DNA of 64,000 nucleotides from Phocoena phocoena (GCF_963924675.1 NC_089239.1:1415001-1479000); one strand, 5' to 3'. Numbered from the stretch's first letter, positions 32,215-44,838 are shown. A program made the numbers and translations. Notes: generated from the letters alone by a model not told the origin.

Positions 32215-33113
32215 ATTTATTTATTTATTTATTTATTTTGAGGTAAAATTGGTATGCAACATTATATTAGTTCAGGTGTACAACAGAATAATTTGATATT
32301 TGTATACACTACAAAGTGTTCACTACAATAAGTCTAGTTAATGTCCCATCACCACACAATTGACCCCCTTAAATCTTTTTGCCCCTCTGAACTCCTTCCC
32401 CTCTGATAAGCACCAATCTATTTTCTGTATCTGTGAGTTTTAGTTTGTTTTCTTTCCTTTTATTTATTCTTGGTTTTGTTTTTTTAGATTCCACAAATAA
32501 GGAAATCATACAGTGTTAGTCTTTCTCTGACTGACTTATTTTAGTTAGCATAATACCTTCAAGTTCCTTCCATCCATGTTGTCACAAATGGCAAGATGTC
32601 TTTTATTATAACAAATTTACACTACCACCAATAGTGCAAGAGGGTTCCCTTTTTTTCCACAATCTCTCCAACACTTGTTATTTCTTGTCTTTTTTTATGA
32701 TAGTCATTCTGATAGTTGTGAGGTAATATCTTATTATGGCTTTGATTTGTATTTCCCTGATTAGTGATGTCGAACATCTTTTCATGTACCTGTTGGCCAT
32801 CTGTATGCCTTCTTTGGAAAAAAATAAATCTCTATTCAGAAACTCTGTTCATTTTTTAATCAGATTGATTGGCTTTTTCTTACTAAGTTGCATTTGTTCT
32901 TTACATATTTTGAATATTAGCCCCTTAGCATATATATGATTTGCAAATACTTTCTCCCATTCAATAGGTTGCATTTTTATTTTGTTGGTGGTTTCCTTCA
33001 CCATATAGAAGCTTTTTAGTTGGATGTGATACTATTTGTTTATTTTTGCTTTCATTACCATTGCCTTTGTAGTCAGATTCAAAAAATATCACCTAGACCA
33101 ATGTCAAGGAGAT
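32215..33113 (-). mobile_element. Old L1, 3' part, minus strand
   Basis: 'ttgaggtaaaattggtatgcaac' and 'caataagtctagttaatgtcc' are the reverse complement of an old L1 3' end. They are followed by 'gattccacaaataaggaaatc' and 'tgatttgtatttccctgattag'. About 250 bp is missing near 32612. It ends 'cacctagaccaatgtcaagg'. Sequence at 33114-34118 may be the 5' UTR of the same element. Confidence 0.8.
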
Positions 33114-34118
33114 TAACACATGTTTTCTTCTTGGACATTATGTTTTCTGGGCTGGGTGTGGTATCCTGGGTGTGGTAGTTTGCCCACAAATGTCTCCAAT
33201 TGTTCCAGTCCCAGAGGAAGCATAAGCCCCCCTGGCCACCAAATCCAGGTGATCAAATGTGGTTCTCCGTGTGGACTGTGCTTTCTCATTGGCTTTAGCA
33301 AGGCTGCTGGAGAGTCGTGAGAGTCGGGCACGCCTGAGGCTTTAGCAAGGCCTGCAAATAGCTTTGGTGTTGGGCACGCTCACAGTTTTAGCAAAGCTGC
33401 AGAATGTCGCTGGGGGGTGGACAAGTTTTAGAGAGGCTGGAGCAAAGTGCTGAGGGCAGGGCATGCTATGGCTTTAGCAAGGTTGTGTCTGCGCATGTCT
33501 GTCTGCACTTGCCAGGGAGAGGGGAGGGTAAAAATCGGTGCTCTCCAGCACTTCTATCCCTGAGGAAAATCCCAATTAATCCCTGCCCTTTCCCTCAAAG
33601 GCTTTAAGATTAGCAACTGAATCTCCTTCATTCATAATCCAGTCACTCTCAAACTGATGCCTTTGTGCTGGTCCCCAGGAGGAGTGAGTCTGCTTGTGAG
33701 CCCCTCAGCAGGAGGACCTGAGATCCCCATAACCCTCAGGTTCACTGGACCTAAGCGCTGCCAGTTTCCAAAGCCAGATGTTTTGGGGGCCTCATCTCTC
33801 TGGTGCAGGTTCCAAGGATTTGGGTACCCAAAGTGAGGCACAAACTCCTTTCTCCTCAGGAAGAAACTCCAGTCTGTGAGGCCTCTCCTTATTTTGTGTT
33901 GTCACGCTGGGGGTGGGGTTTTAGTGAGATCACATCTCTGCCTTTCTTAGCCATCTCAATGTGGCCTTTTTATTGCTTGTTGTGGAGGAAGAGGCTGTTT
34001 GCTAGTTTTCAGGGTTTTTTTCGGTGGGAATTATTTCATATTCAGTTGTACACTTGGTGTGTCTGGGGAAGGAGGTGAGTTCTGGGTCTTCTTATGCCAC
34101 CATTGTGGACCACACCCT
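33114..34118 (-). mobile_element. L1 5' UTR-like sequence, minus strand
   Basis: Read on the minus strand from 34118 it begins 'aatggtggcataagaagac', then 'ccagaactcacctccttcc' and 'cagacacacc'. This is the start layout of an L1 5' UTR. With the L1 3' part at 32215-33113 it would be one element whose ORFs have been lost. That pairing is inferred from order and strand. It contains the ~46-bp tandem array at 33291-33490. Confidence 0.6.
33291..33490. repeat. ~46-bp minisatellite, 5 imperfect units
   Basis: The core tttagcaagg (with variants) begins at 33294, 33341, 33387, 33427 and 33473. Spacings are 47, 46, 40 and 46 bp. Most units also carry a 'gggcacgc' block before the core. Confidence 0.85.
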
Positions 34119-34372
34119 CCAACTCCATGCATTATTAATTTTAAAGATAATACACATTATTTTGGGAAATACAGATAATAAAAAGAAAGGCCAATAGTCC
34201 CAACAAGCAGTAATCACCCCCAGACAGTATTTTAGCATAATTTCTTCAGACTTTCTATATAACTTTAAATATATAAAGATTTAGATTGTAGTATGTATAC
34301 ATTTTTACTGACATTGTAAATTTCTGAGCATGCTCAACCATAGACTTTAATAAGATAAATTACCACTACCCC
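34119..34372. other. Non-coding DNA, no feature resolved
   Basis: No recognised feature. Confidence 0.5.
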
Positions 34373-34432
34373 TCATTCACACCCACACAAAACACACACA
34401 TAAACACACACACACACAAACACACACACTTA
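34373..34432 (+). repeat. (CA)n-rich microsatellite
   Basis: CA repeats interrupted by 'ccc', 'aaaa' and 'taaa' units. Confidence 0.9.
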
Positions 34433-35027
34433 CCTGAAGCAACAGGTAACATCCTATCATAACAACAGATCACAACAGACTTGTTGCTTGGGCCTTGATG
34501 ATGAGCAGGCTCCATCCTAAATACTGATGCATATCAATCCCTGGAATGCTTTGACTCCACTGTTCATTCAAAATATTAGCAGTCATTACACCAGAGCAGC
34601 TGCCACATTTCTCCTGGCTGTTCTGCTGCTTTTTGGGGGGGCCTGTCTTTTCTGCTATTCATGTATGTCTCTGCTGGCCTCTCCCCTCACCTCTTTTCCT
34701 CTTCATTCACAGGTTAATTCAGAAATAAAACAAGCAGCCTAAAAAAATTCTATGTGGGAAAAAATAATTTATAAAAAACCTCATCACTGTAAAATATAAA
34801 AGGAGAAGAACTGATGCCAGTAAAAATAATTTCAGCAAGACAAAAAAGAAAAGAAATAAATGTTGGTGCTGACTACGATGCAAAGAAAATGTATTCAGTA
34901 TTCTAAGTGGTTTAATGGAGTTTATTTCAGAGAATATTTCATTGACCAAAACTTATCATACCACTAATAATGAGTATTTAAAATTTTGTATTCAAAACAA
35001 TCATGAGGTTGAAGTGTGGGATCAAAA
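34433..35027. other. Non-coding DNA, no feature resolved
   Basis: No gene. The 71-codon frame at 34527-34742 is leucine-rich by chance composition and has no context. Confidence 0.5.
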
Positions 35028-35039
35028 CATTCACCGGGT

Positions 35040-35297
35040 GGGGACTTCCCTGGTGGTGCAGTGGATAGGTCTCTGTGCTCCCAATGCAGGGGGCCCAGGT
35101 TTGATCCCTGGTCAGGGAACTAGATCCCACATGCATGCCGCAACTAAGAGTTTGCATGCCACAACTGGGGAGCCCAAATGCCACAACTAAGGAGCTCTGG
35201 AGCTGCAACTGATGAGCCTGCCTGCTGCAACTAAGACCCAGTGCAACCAAGTAAATAAATACATATTTTTAAAAAATGATGTTTAAAAAAAAACACA
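35040..35297 (+). mobile_element. CHR-type SINE with imperfect TSD
   Basis: It has the head 'ggggacttccctggtggtgc', the B-box-like 'ggtttgatccc', 'gcaactaagagtttgcatgcc' repeat units and an A-rich tail. It is flanked by cattcaccgggt (35028-35039) and cagtcactgggt (35298-35309), 10 of 12 identical. This fits an older insertion. Confidence 0.9.
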
Positions 35298-35329
35298 CAG
35301 TCACTGGGTAAAAATGATGAGAGAGTCAA

Positions 35330-35535
35330 ACAGGGAACAGCTTGCCCTCTAGAACAGTTAACATCAATAAGACTGACTATACCAAATGTTGCTGAGGATG
35401 TGGAGCAACTGGAACTCCCATAAAATTTCTGTGGGTGATGAAAATGTTCATCATCTTGAATGTAGTTTCCAACTGTATGCTTTAAATATGTACAGAAATT
35501 TTAGGACAATTATACTTCAATAAATCTGTTTTTTA
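35330..35535 (+). mobile_element. Old L1-like 3' fragment
   Basis: 'atgttgctgaggatgtggagc', 'aactgtatgctttaaatatg' and 'acaattatacttcaataaatctg' follow the order of an old L1 3' end. It is strongly diverged. Confidence 0.45.
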
Positions 35536-35924
35536 GAAAAGGTAAAACATGTAATTGAATTTTTAATTACAGAGGACTTTCTTCTGGGAAATAAGAATAT
35601 TAAATCTTGGAATAAATACTTTAGAAACTGAACTTTTTCTATAACCTCAGAGATAACCACTGTTAACAGTATGGTGTATTTCAGGTTATTTTTTGTGAAT
35701 ATACTAATTCGCATTGTTATGGTTCTTATTTTACCAATGAAATCCTATGATGTATTCTGTTTTACATTCTTTTAAAATTAACCAATAAAACTTAGGTATC
35801 TTAAAAAACCCAGGAGGGTAAAAGTGTCCAGTACCTTAAAAAATCAGATTTGCTCTCAGGATTTGAAACTAAGGATCCAGAATAGCTAAGCCAGCTAGGC
35901 ACAGAGACAGACGTTGAAATGAAG
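35536..35924. other. Non-coding DNA, no feature resolved
   Basis: No recognised feature. Confidence 0.45.
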
Positions 35925-37560
35925 CCATATGTCAATATGAAAATAAAATAGAAAAAATAAAGTCAATCTCAGCAGCAACAAAAAGTACCTAGAAATAAAC
36001 CAAACTACAAATGAATAACACCCTTGGGGAGAAAACTGTAAAACTTTATTAAGAACAAAAAAAGAAAACAAACAGGCGCTAGAACAGTTTTATGGATGAA
36101 ATGTCTCAATACTGTAGGGTCCATTCTCTGCAAATTAATCCATAGATTTAACAGACTACAAATATAGATCCTACAGTGTTTTTCAAAGAGCTTGACAAGA
36201 TGACTAAAATTCAAATGGAAGAATTAACATGAAAGAATAGGTAAGATACAGTTTTGAAAGAAAAATAAAAGCATTTTCCCTACCTAATATTAAGAATTGT
36301 ATAAAGAAATAATAATTAAATAATGTAATGTCATCCCAGGAATAAACAGATCAATGGCATAGAATAAAGGGTCCAGAAAGTAACTCATGTATATGTGGGA
36401 ATTTAGTAAATAAGAAAGTTGAACCTCAAAACAATGGAGGGATGGACAGATTATTCAATAAACAAGGTTAATGCAAGTTTCTAGACATTAAGAAAAAATA
36501 AATTTATCCTTTTCACAACTGTATTTTCTGAATAGTTAATAAAGTACAGCTATGTTAAAGGTCCATATTAAAACAAAACTATTAAAGGATGTTTAAAATA
36601 TATGGGTATATTTATCACCTTTAATTAGAAAATGACTTCTCGTTTAGTTCACAGAGAGCAAAAGTCATAAACCTAAAGACTAACTGTATAATGAACACAG
36701 ATTGGGAAGAATATCTGTAGTATATATAATAGCAAAATGTTTTACCCAAAAATATGTAGAAAGGTTCTACCAGAGAAAAAAAAGAGACAATCTGTAAAAA
36801 TAATGGGGGAAAATATATAAAGAAAAAAAATCACAGAGATATAACTACAGATGGCTATTAATATGTGAAAAGATACCCAGTCTTACTAGTAGTTGAGGCA
36901 ATGCAAATTAACCAAATAGGTATTTTCATTCATCAGATCATCAGACTGGCAAAATTAGAAGTCTGATAGTACTGTGTTGACAAGATTCAATGTTAGTGCA
37001 TATGGTGCACTAAACTAGTGCATATTCTTTGGGGGACACATCTTATTATACTGGTAGACAGTGCTGATTATTCAGAATTCTACTTCTTGACTGATAGATG
37101 CTTCTTGGTATCACTCATGCATTCAAGGATTCAAGGCTAAAGAAGTTCATGACAGCTTAGTTAAGAGTAGCAAAAATTTAGAAACAGCATAAATATTCAC
37201 TGATAAGGGGAAACTGTGATATAGTTTACAGATACTGTGCAAAAATAGGCAGCAGTTTAAAAAACAGTAGATCTCAAGGACTCACATGGAAATATATCAA
37301 CATGTTATTGTTGAGTAAAATATATAATATGATGTCTTTTCTCGAAAAGAAAGATACTACATACTTCTATAAGTGTATATACTAAATGCATTTAAATGCA
37401 TAGGAAAAATGTATGGAATAACCTATGCTAAACTTATGCTGTTTTTTTCTGAGTAAGGGGAGGAGCAAACTATTGGAGAAGATAAGTAAAGGTGAATTCA
37501 GCTTGATCTAAAAGGTATTAATATTTTGTGAAGAAAGGGATTTATGTATTATTTCTGTAA
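35925..37560 (+). mobile_element. Very old L1 (ORF2 C-terminal half to 3' end)
   Basis: Scattered ORF2-like blocks appear in order: 'aaaaagtacctagaaataaac', 'gatcaatggcatagaataaagg', 'ttattcaataaacaagg', 'atgcaaattaaccaaatag', 'gactggcaaaattagaag', 'gatactgtgcaaaaatagg', 'caacatgttattgttgag'. No frame is left. It is ancient and diverged (L1M- or HAL1-like). Confidence 0.6.
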
Positions 37561-37864
37561 TTAAACATTGATTTTTAAAAATCACCTGCAATACATGCCA
37601 AGAAACATATGACTGCTTCATCACTCTAATTAGTCCTTATATATGTAAAAAAGGATACCAAAGCCCACACAGAACCTTCCAAGGGCTCAAAGAGGTGTGG
37701 AAGGAAGGCATTAAACCTACCCTCAAGATAACATTTCAAGAAAGATTAATTTGGGGGTGGTTATTATTTTCTATTAGAACCTGAAAGCCTCGAGTACCCC
37801 AGTTGGGAATAGGGATGGCTGGGAAGGGAGATGGATGTGGAGGGAAGGGCTGCGGCAGCACCAA
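37561..37864. other. Non-coding DNA, no feature resolved
   Basis: Mostly unremarkable, with a G-rich patch at 37800-37855. Confidence 0.5.
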
Positions 37865-39772
37865 CATATTAGTTTTATATTACTTCATAACAAATAATCA
37901 CAAATTTAGTGGCTTAAAAATAATTATCACACTTTTTCTTTTCTTTTTTTTAACATCTTTATTGGAGTATAATTGCTTTACAATGGTGTGTTAGTTCCTG
38001 CTGTATAACAAAGTGTATCTGTTACACATATATATATGTTCCCATATCTCTTCTCTCTTGCATCTCCATCCCTCCCACCCTCTCTATCCCACCGCTCTAG
38101 GTGGTCACAAAGCAACGAGCTGATCTCCCTGTGCTATGCGGCTGCTTCCCACTAGGTATCTATTTTACATTTGGTAGTGTATATATGTCCATGCCACTCT
38201 CACTTTGTCACAGCTTACCCTTCCCCCTCCCAATATCCTCAAGTCCATTCTCTAGTAGGTCTATGTCTTTATTCCCGTCTTGCCCCTAGGTTCTTCATGA
38301 CCATTTTTTTTTAGATTCCATATATATGTGTTATCATACGGTATTTGTTTTTCTCTTTCTGACTTACTTCACTCTATATGACAGAATCTAGGTCCATCCA
38401 CCTCAATACAAATAACTCAGTTTCGTTTCTTTTTATGGCTGAGTAATATTCCATTGTATATATGTGCCACATCTTCTTTATCCATTCATCCATTGATGGA
38501 CAGTTAGGTTGTTTTCATCTGCAGGTTATTGTAAATAGAGCTGCAATGAACATTTTGGTACATGACTCTTTTTGAATTATGGTTTTCTCAGGGTATATGC
38601 CCAGTAGTGAGATTGCTGGGTCATATGGTAGTTCTATTTTTCGTTTTTTTAAGGGACCTCTATACTGTTCTCCATAGTGGCTGTATTCATTTACATTCCC
38701 ACCAACAGTGCAAGAGGGTTCCCTTTTCTCATCACCCTCTCCAGCATTTGTTGTTTGTAGATTTTTTGATGATGGCCATCCTGACTGGTGTGAGGTGATA
38801 TCTCATTGTAGTTTTGATTTGCATTTCTCTTATGATTAATGATGTTGAGCATTCTTTCATGTGTTTGTTGGCAATCTGTATATCTTCTTCGGAGAAATGT
38901 CTATTTAGGTCTTCTGCCCATTTTTGGATTGGGTTTTTTGCTTTTTTGATATTGAGCTGTGTGAGCTGCTTGTAAAGTTTGAAGATTAATCCTTTGTCAG
39001 TTGCTTCATTTGCAAATATTTTCTCTTATTTTGAGGGTTGTCTTTTCGTCTTGTTTATGGTTTTCTTTGCTGTGCAAAAGCTTTAAAGTTTCATTAGATC
39101 CCGTTTATTTTTTATTTCCATTGCTTTAGGAGGTGGGTCAAAAAGGATCTTGCTGTGATGTATGTCATAGAGTGTTCTGCCTATGTTTTCCTCTAAGAGT
39201 TTGATAGTGTCTGGCCTTACATTTAGGTCTTTAATCCATTTTGAGTTTATTTTTGTATCACACAATTTCTGTGGGTCAGGAGTCTGGGTCCTCTGTAAAG
39301 CTGCCACCAAAAAGCAGCTTTGGCTGTGGTCTCATGTGAGACTCAACAATGGAAGGCTCTGCTTCCAAGCTCTTATGATTGTTGGCAGAACTCAGTCCTT
39401 AAGGCTATAAGACTGAGGGCCCATGTTCTCATCAGTTGCTACCTATAGGCCATCACAGGCTGTCTGCTGGAGGCTGTCCTCATCTCCTAGAGGTCACTAA
39501 TGGTTCTTTCTCACTTGGGGTTTCCTAACATGTCCACTGGCTTCCTCAAAGCCAGCAACAGGGTGAGAGAGAGACAGACACCAGCAAGATGGGTGCTTCC
39601 ATATTATGAAACATAATCCCATAGTCCATATATCCCATCATTTTTACTGTATTCTATTGATTAAGAGCAAGTCAGAAATCGCATCCACATTCGAGGGAGG
39701 AGACATTGCAAGGGAATGAACACCCGAGGAGGGGATCATTGGGAGCAATTTTTAAAGCAGCCTATGACACAT
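37865..39772 (+). repeat. Ancient dispersed repeat, split by an L1
   Basis: The left part 'ttacttcataacaaataatc', 'acaaatttagtggcttaaaa' and the right part 'aatttctgtgggtcaggagtc', 'ctgcttccaagctcttatg', 'tattctattgattaagagc', 'ggatcattgggagcaat' belong to one common mammalian repeat that I cannot name securely. Taking out the L1 at 37933-39255 and one copy of the duplication tatcacac restores continuous order. Confidence 0.7.
37933..39255 (-). mobile_element. 5'-truncated L1, minus strand, 8-bp TSD
   Basis: It begins with a T-rich tail and 'aacatctttattggagtat' (reverse of the AATAAA end), then the G-rich 3' UTR in reverse and the ORF2 C-terminal region. It stops at 39255. Target duplications tatcacac lie at 37925-37932 and 39256-39263. 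The reverse frame 39083-39310 still reads the conserved [20 protein letters not shown] region. About 1.3 kb is retained. Confidence 0.93.
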
Positions 39773-40703
39773 GGCTTCTCTTTTGTTCTGATATAAACCC
39801 AGAACAAAGATGTTCCCTCTAAGAAAACTCCAGGAATACATGACATGATAATTTTTTTTAAAAATCTTGTTTCATTAGGAGAAGGGAGAATGGTTGTGGT
39901 TCATTCAAGATGATCATGCCTGGGAGAGAAGGGGGACAATGGAGCAAAGTCAGTATCTTTCAAAGGAGATTGGTTGGATTCTAGAGAGGATATCTGTTGT
40001 TTTTGCCTGGCCTGTCTATATTTTCAGTTAACAGCTCCCTGGTTTCTCTTTGGAAATGATCCTTCCCTATTCCTAGCCCGTGTCATCCAAGTGTGGGAAG
40101 ACCTCAGCTCACAGCTCAAGGCTGCCCAACTAGAGCTTCAGTGATGAGTTTAGTAATGAGCATGTAACCCAACACAGTATGATCAGAATCAGACCTGGAA
40201 CTTTTCTAGGTATTACTGAGAAAGAGGCGCTCAGTTCTCTGGGGTAGTTGAGCTGGTAGAACAAAATACTAGACCTGCTGGCAGCCGTCTCTCTCACCAG
40301 TTGGTGTGAGGGAGCAAAAAAAGAGCTATGAGGTGGAGAGAAGAATAGTCCTGATAACATCATTTGAATACCTGGTTCCACCTGTTTCTGAAGTTAATGT
40401 ACACCTAGCCTTACAAATTTCATACACCAACAACTCCATTATGACTTTGCTTGAGTTAATTTAATTTGGGTTTCTATCATTTGCAACTGAGATAAGGAAG
40501 GGATGACTTTCTCAGATAAAGTGCCAATTGCAGGGGACAAGGAGTTTGTCTTACCGGAAATGGCCACTTCTCACTATTATTGTTTGTTCCTTGTAATCTG
40601 AGCCACCTTTTTGTCCACTTTAAAATCTAAAATCTAAGTGGCTGGTTCAGGCCTAGGTGATCTTATCTCTAAGAGTTTATCACTACAGCTAAGTATTAAC
40701 ACT
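39773..40703. other. Non-coding DNA, no feature resolved
   Basis: No recognised repeat or gene. Confidence 0.5.
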
Positions 40704-40852
40704 GGTGGGATAGGGAGGGTGGGAGGGAGACACAAGAGGGAGGAGATATGGGGATATAGGTGTATGCATAGCTGATTCACTTTGTTATAAAGCAGAAACT
40801 AACACACCATTGTAAAGCAATTATACTCCAACAAAGATGTTGAAAAAAAAAC
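40704..40852 (+). mobile_element. L1 3' UTR fragment (~150 bp)
   Basis: 'tggtgggatagggagggtggg', 'gattcactttgttataaagc', 'accattgtaaagcaattatac' then an A tail. This is the last part of a young-type L1, heavily 5'-truncated. The poly(A) signal reads aacaaa in place of aataaa. Confidence 0.9.
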
Positions 40853-42188
40853 CCAATCAAGAAGTTAGAAGCAATGGAAAACAAAGTCAGTAAGGTAGGA
40901 GAAGATGCAAACACCAGGAAGTCAAAGGAAAAGAGCTACCTAACATACAGTGTAAAGTGTTTCAGACAGAATAAGTAAGAACTGTAACAAAATCACTTCA
41001 TCAGTGATGATTAAGAGGGTGTTTGGCAACTTTGAGGGAGCATTTCCACTAGAGTGGCATGGAGTCTTTAGCATGAATCCAGGAGTCCATGAGTGGTAGC
41101 AAGTGTGTACTCTTTTGCTTTGGCAAAAAGGGAACAACAGAGATGGAACGGTAGCTCAAAGAGAGGTCTGAGGAGGGAAAGTGTTCTTGCCTGAGAGAGG
41201 ATGGGAGTGCCAGGAGATCAGATGGAACCCGTTCTCCGTGGGGTGAGGTCCAGGGAAAGAGTGGAAGGGCTCCCTTCAAACTAGCGTTCTCAAAACTGGC
41301 TGCCATAGAATCACCCAGCAAAGCTGTAAAAAATACCAGTGTACAAGCTTCATTCCAGCCAATGTAATCCGAGTCTTTGTGGGGTGTGACTAAGGCACTG
41401 GGATGTTTTCCTGTGCAGCCAGGGTTAAGTACCACTACCTTAGACAGGTACATTGTTCCCTGGATCAATGGAATGGATGAAGTTTGGGACATTTAGAAAC
41501 AGGGAGATTTCAAGACAGATGGCATTGATCCCTTCAATAAGGAAGAAGACAAGGTCATCTGTTAAGACAAGTGAGGATAATGGCCGGTTTGGAGCCAAAA
41601 AGAAAGTGAAAAATGTTTAGAACAGCCATTAGGTTAAAAACAAATGGCCAAGAAAACAAATGTCTTTGTAGTGCTTCTGCTTATGTGCAATTAGATCATG
41701 CTAGAGCTCAAAATGAAATACAGCTACAGCAACTGGAAAACAGTTCAATAACTCATCATGTTTTCAAAATATAAAACTTAAAAGCAGAGAAAGTAAAATG
41801 GTTAAATCAACTGTGGAAAATAAATTACACAGAGGGTGACATTAGATGTGATGCTTAAACAGTAGGAACAAGTAATGTCTGCTCAAGTGGTCATTTATAT
41901 CTGCTTTTTTCTTTTAAGGAGTTCTGTGAATGAAATTATGTTTCTGTGTTACATCCTGATGGGAGGGCTTTAATGATTTCTTTTTCCATTTGCAAAGAGT
42001 CTTGAGGGTGGGTAGATGGGTGCAGAAAATATTAGTTAATTTTGCCAGACTTGAAAGAAAAACATAATTCTAACATTTAAATTCAAAAAATTTCAGGACT
42101 TAAAAAAAGAAGAAAGAGAAAAAGAAGACATAGCACTTGACCATAAAAAACATTTAATCTAGCAGAGCATTTAAAATATAACTGTGAA
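40853..42188. other. Non-coding DNA, no feature resolved
   Basis: No gene or named repeat. The 147-codon minus-strand frame at 41049-41492 has no family resemblance and is probably chance. Confidence 0.5.
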
Positions 42189-42189
42189 G

Positions 42190-42430
42190 TGGAGAGGGAG
42201 GTGGGGAGGGACAAGTTAGAAGTATGGGATTAATAGATACAGACTACTATACATAAAATAATCAGTAAGGGTTTACTGAGTAGCACAGGGAATTATATTC
42301 AATATCTTATAATAATATATAATGGAATATAATCAGAAAAAATAATAATATAATCAGAATAAATAATCACTATGCTGTACACCTGAAGCTAATACTGTAA
42401 ATCAACTATATTTCAGTTAAAAATAATAAA
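42190..42430 (+). mobile_element. Old L1 3' UTR fragment
   Basis: It carries 'gtatgggattaatagatac', 'tagcacagggaattatattc' and 'ctgtacacctgaagctaatac', the 3' UTR type also seen at 6705 and 23497. Confidence 0.85.
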
Positions 42431-42889
42431 AAATAAAATATAACTGTAGAACATGATGAAAGCCATGAAACAGGTACAAAGTGCTATGAAGCCATAGAAA
42501 CAAACACCTTGAAAGACATTACTTGCACCTGCCCAGTTTATCAAAAGAAGTTTCATGTGCATGAAGAAAATTCATCTAGGCCTTGCACCATGGGTAAGCA
42601 TGCACAAGAAGGTGTTAGCAGGTACGTGGAGTGTGAAGGGAGGGTGGAGAGAGAGTGTGAATCGCAAGTATGTCACTGTGGGGTCAGTGTGGGGAGCACC
42701 TAGATGGCCACATCCCAGACTCTGAGCAATGAGGGTTCCTGAAGACAGAGAAACAGTGAAGCCTTGAGGGTGGAATTGTGTCTCTCAAAGAAGACATCTG
42801 CAGGAGTGCTAATGGGGAAGCTAGTGTGATGTTTGAGTAGAGATAAAGAAAAAAAATGTATAACTTTTTAATGTATATTTGGTTTTTAT
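42431..42889. other. Non-coding DNA, no feature resolved
   Basis: No feature recognised. Confidence 0.5.
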
Positions 42890-43745
42890 TCTTTTACTTT
42901 TTTATTGAAGTGTAGCTATAAATTTAAGTGTAAAACTCCCAAGTGTATAACTCACCAAACACAACTTTGTACTTACCACTGAGTTTAAGAAATAAAATAC
43001 TAACAGCATTTGGAGCATCCTCCCAAACTTCCACAGAAGCACCTCCTCCTCAAAGGCAACCACTACCCTGAGTTGAACTCTGGTCTTCACATTTTATATG
43101 AATGGAATCACAGAATATCATTCTTATGTCTTTGGCATCTCTCACCCCAAAACTATCGATATAATAACTTAGGAGTGAAATTGTCAGCCACAGAGTATTT
43201 GCATGTTCACCTTCATTAAATACGAACAGTTTACTGGATGGCAGCACCACTCCACACTCTCAGCAGCACGTGCGAGCTCCGTGATTCCACACGTTCCTCA
43301 GGTGGGTGACTTCTGTGAGAAGTCATCTTCAATTGTTGCTCTACTGGTAAGTTTGTAGCGGTATTCATAGTGCTTCTAATTTCCATTTCCCTTATTACTA
43401 ATAAAGGAGAGCATTTCTTCATATATATATTGGCCATTTGGTTATTTTCTTTTGGACTGTCCAGTTCACATTTCTTGCCCAGTTTTACATTAGGTGGTCT
43501 CCTACTTATTAATTTGAAATAAATTGCTATATAATCCGGATATGTGCCTATTGTCAGTTATTTGTGTTGTAAAAATCTCTCCCCACTCTGTGACTTTTCA
43601 TGGAGTTTTTCAATGAAAACAGTTTCTTGATTTTAAATGTTGTTCAGTGTATTGATCTTTTCCTTTATGTTAAGCACTCTTTGTGTCTTAAGAAATTTTT
43701 GCCTATCCCAAAGTTAAATTAAATTGTTCTGGAAAACTCTGACAC
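42890..43745 (-). mobile_element. Old L1 3' part, minus strand
   Basis: 'cttttttattgaagtgtagc', 'atgaatggaatcacagaatatc', 'atattggccatttggttattt' and 'gttgtaaaaatctctcccc' follow the reverse complement of an old L1 3' end and ORF2 C-terminal region, with large internal losses. Confidence 0.65.
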
Positions 43746-44125
43746 TTTAAAATATCAAATAATTAATCTTTCTGACTAGTGATTCCTCTGGAAAGCATCT
43801 CAAGCTTGCAGGTTTAGTTTTAAGCAAATGCTGGAACAACTGTCCTAGTGATGTAGTTTAGTGTTTCATGTTTTAAATAGTAATCAAATATGAGGGGAAA
43901 ATTCCAACTGAATATAGTGGTCAAGAAATTTACTTGTATTAGAAAAACAGAGATGGCGAAAGAAAAACAAACAATCAAACAAAATCCTGAAAGAAGCACT
44001 GAAGGAGAACTCACCCTGACAACAGCATCTACTGAATTTGTATTTGAACTAAAGAAGAGAAGACCATGAGTCTTTTATATGTGTCTTTCTGTTCTTGAGT
44101 TAATTTACTTAAGTGGTGTGTGTCT
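43746..44125. other. Non-coding DNA, no feature resolved
   Basis: No feature recognised. Confidence 0.5.
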
Positions 44126-44139
44126 CCAAGTTTTTTTTG

Positions 44140-44477
44140 TTTTTATAAATTTATTTTTATTTATTTATTTTTGGCTGAGTTGGGTCTCCATTGCTGTGTG
44201 CGGGCTTTCTCTAGTTGTGGTGAGCGGGGGTTACTCTTCGTTGCAGTGCTCAGGCTTCTCATTGCAGTGGCTTTTCTTTGTGGAGCACAGGCTCTAGGCA
44301 TATGGGCTTCAGTAGTTGTGACATGCAGTCTCGGCAGTTGTGGCTCACAGGCTCTGTAGTTGTGGTGCACGGGCTTAGTTGCTCTGCGGCATGTGGGATC
44401 TTCCCAGACCAGGGCTTGAACCCGTGTCCCCTGCACTGGCAGGTGTATTCTTAACCACTGTGCTACCAGGGAAGTCC
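44140..44477 (-). mobile_element. CHR-type SINE (long form), minus strand
   Basis: It starts with a T-rich (ATTT)n tail and ends 'ctaccagggaagtcccc', the reverse of the SINE head. Internal repeats 'agttgtggtgcacgggctt' match the long form at 11181. Likely target duplications are ccaagttttttttg (44126-44139) and ccaactttttttg (44478-44490). Confidence 0.9.
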
Positions 44478-44490
44478 CCAACTTTTTTTG

Positions 44491-44838
44491 GATTTTGTAT
44501 ATTTTCTTCTGCCTATCTTTTAATTGCCTTCACATATCACATGACTAAGGAATAAATTCTTGGATAAATATCATGTTTTCTCAAACTATAAATTACTATA
44601 ATTTTTTCAGGTGCTACGTGTTGTAAAGATGTCCGAAATTAGTTTGATTTTGATCATATATTGATAAACTACTTTTCCTGCCTGAATGCTTATAGGATTT
44701 TCTATTTGACATTAAATTTGAAAGATTTTGCCACAGTATGACCATATTTGGGACATTCTTTGTTGATTTTCACCTGGAACATAGTGGACACTTTTGTTCT
44801 GTAAACTGTCTATACTGAAAAGAAAAAAACACACACAC
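44491..44838. other. Non-coding DNA, no feature resolved
   Basis: No feature recognised. Confidence 0.5.

Noticed and set aside
33291..33490. Regularly spaced repeats as a CRISPR array
   Set aside because: The genome is mammalian, units are imperfect and spacers are themselves repeated. It is a minisatellite.
41049..41492. 147-codon minus-strand frame as a gene
   Set aside because: No motif, signal, splice context or family resemblance. The length is within chance expectation for this much sequence.
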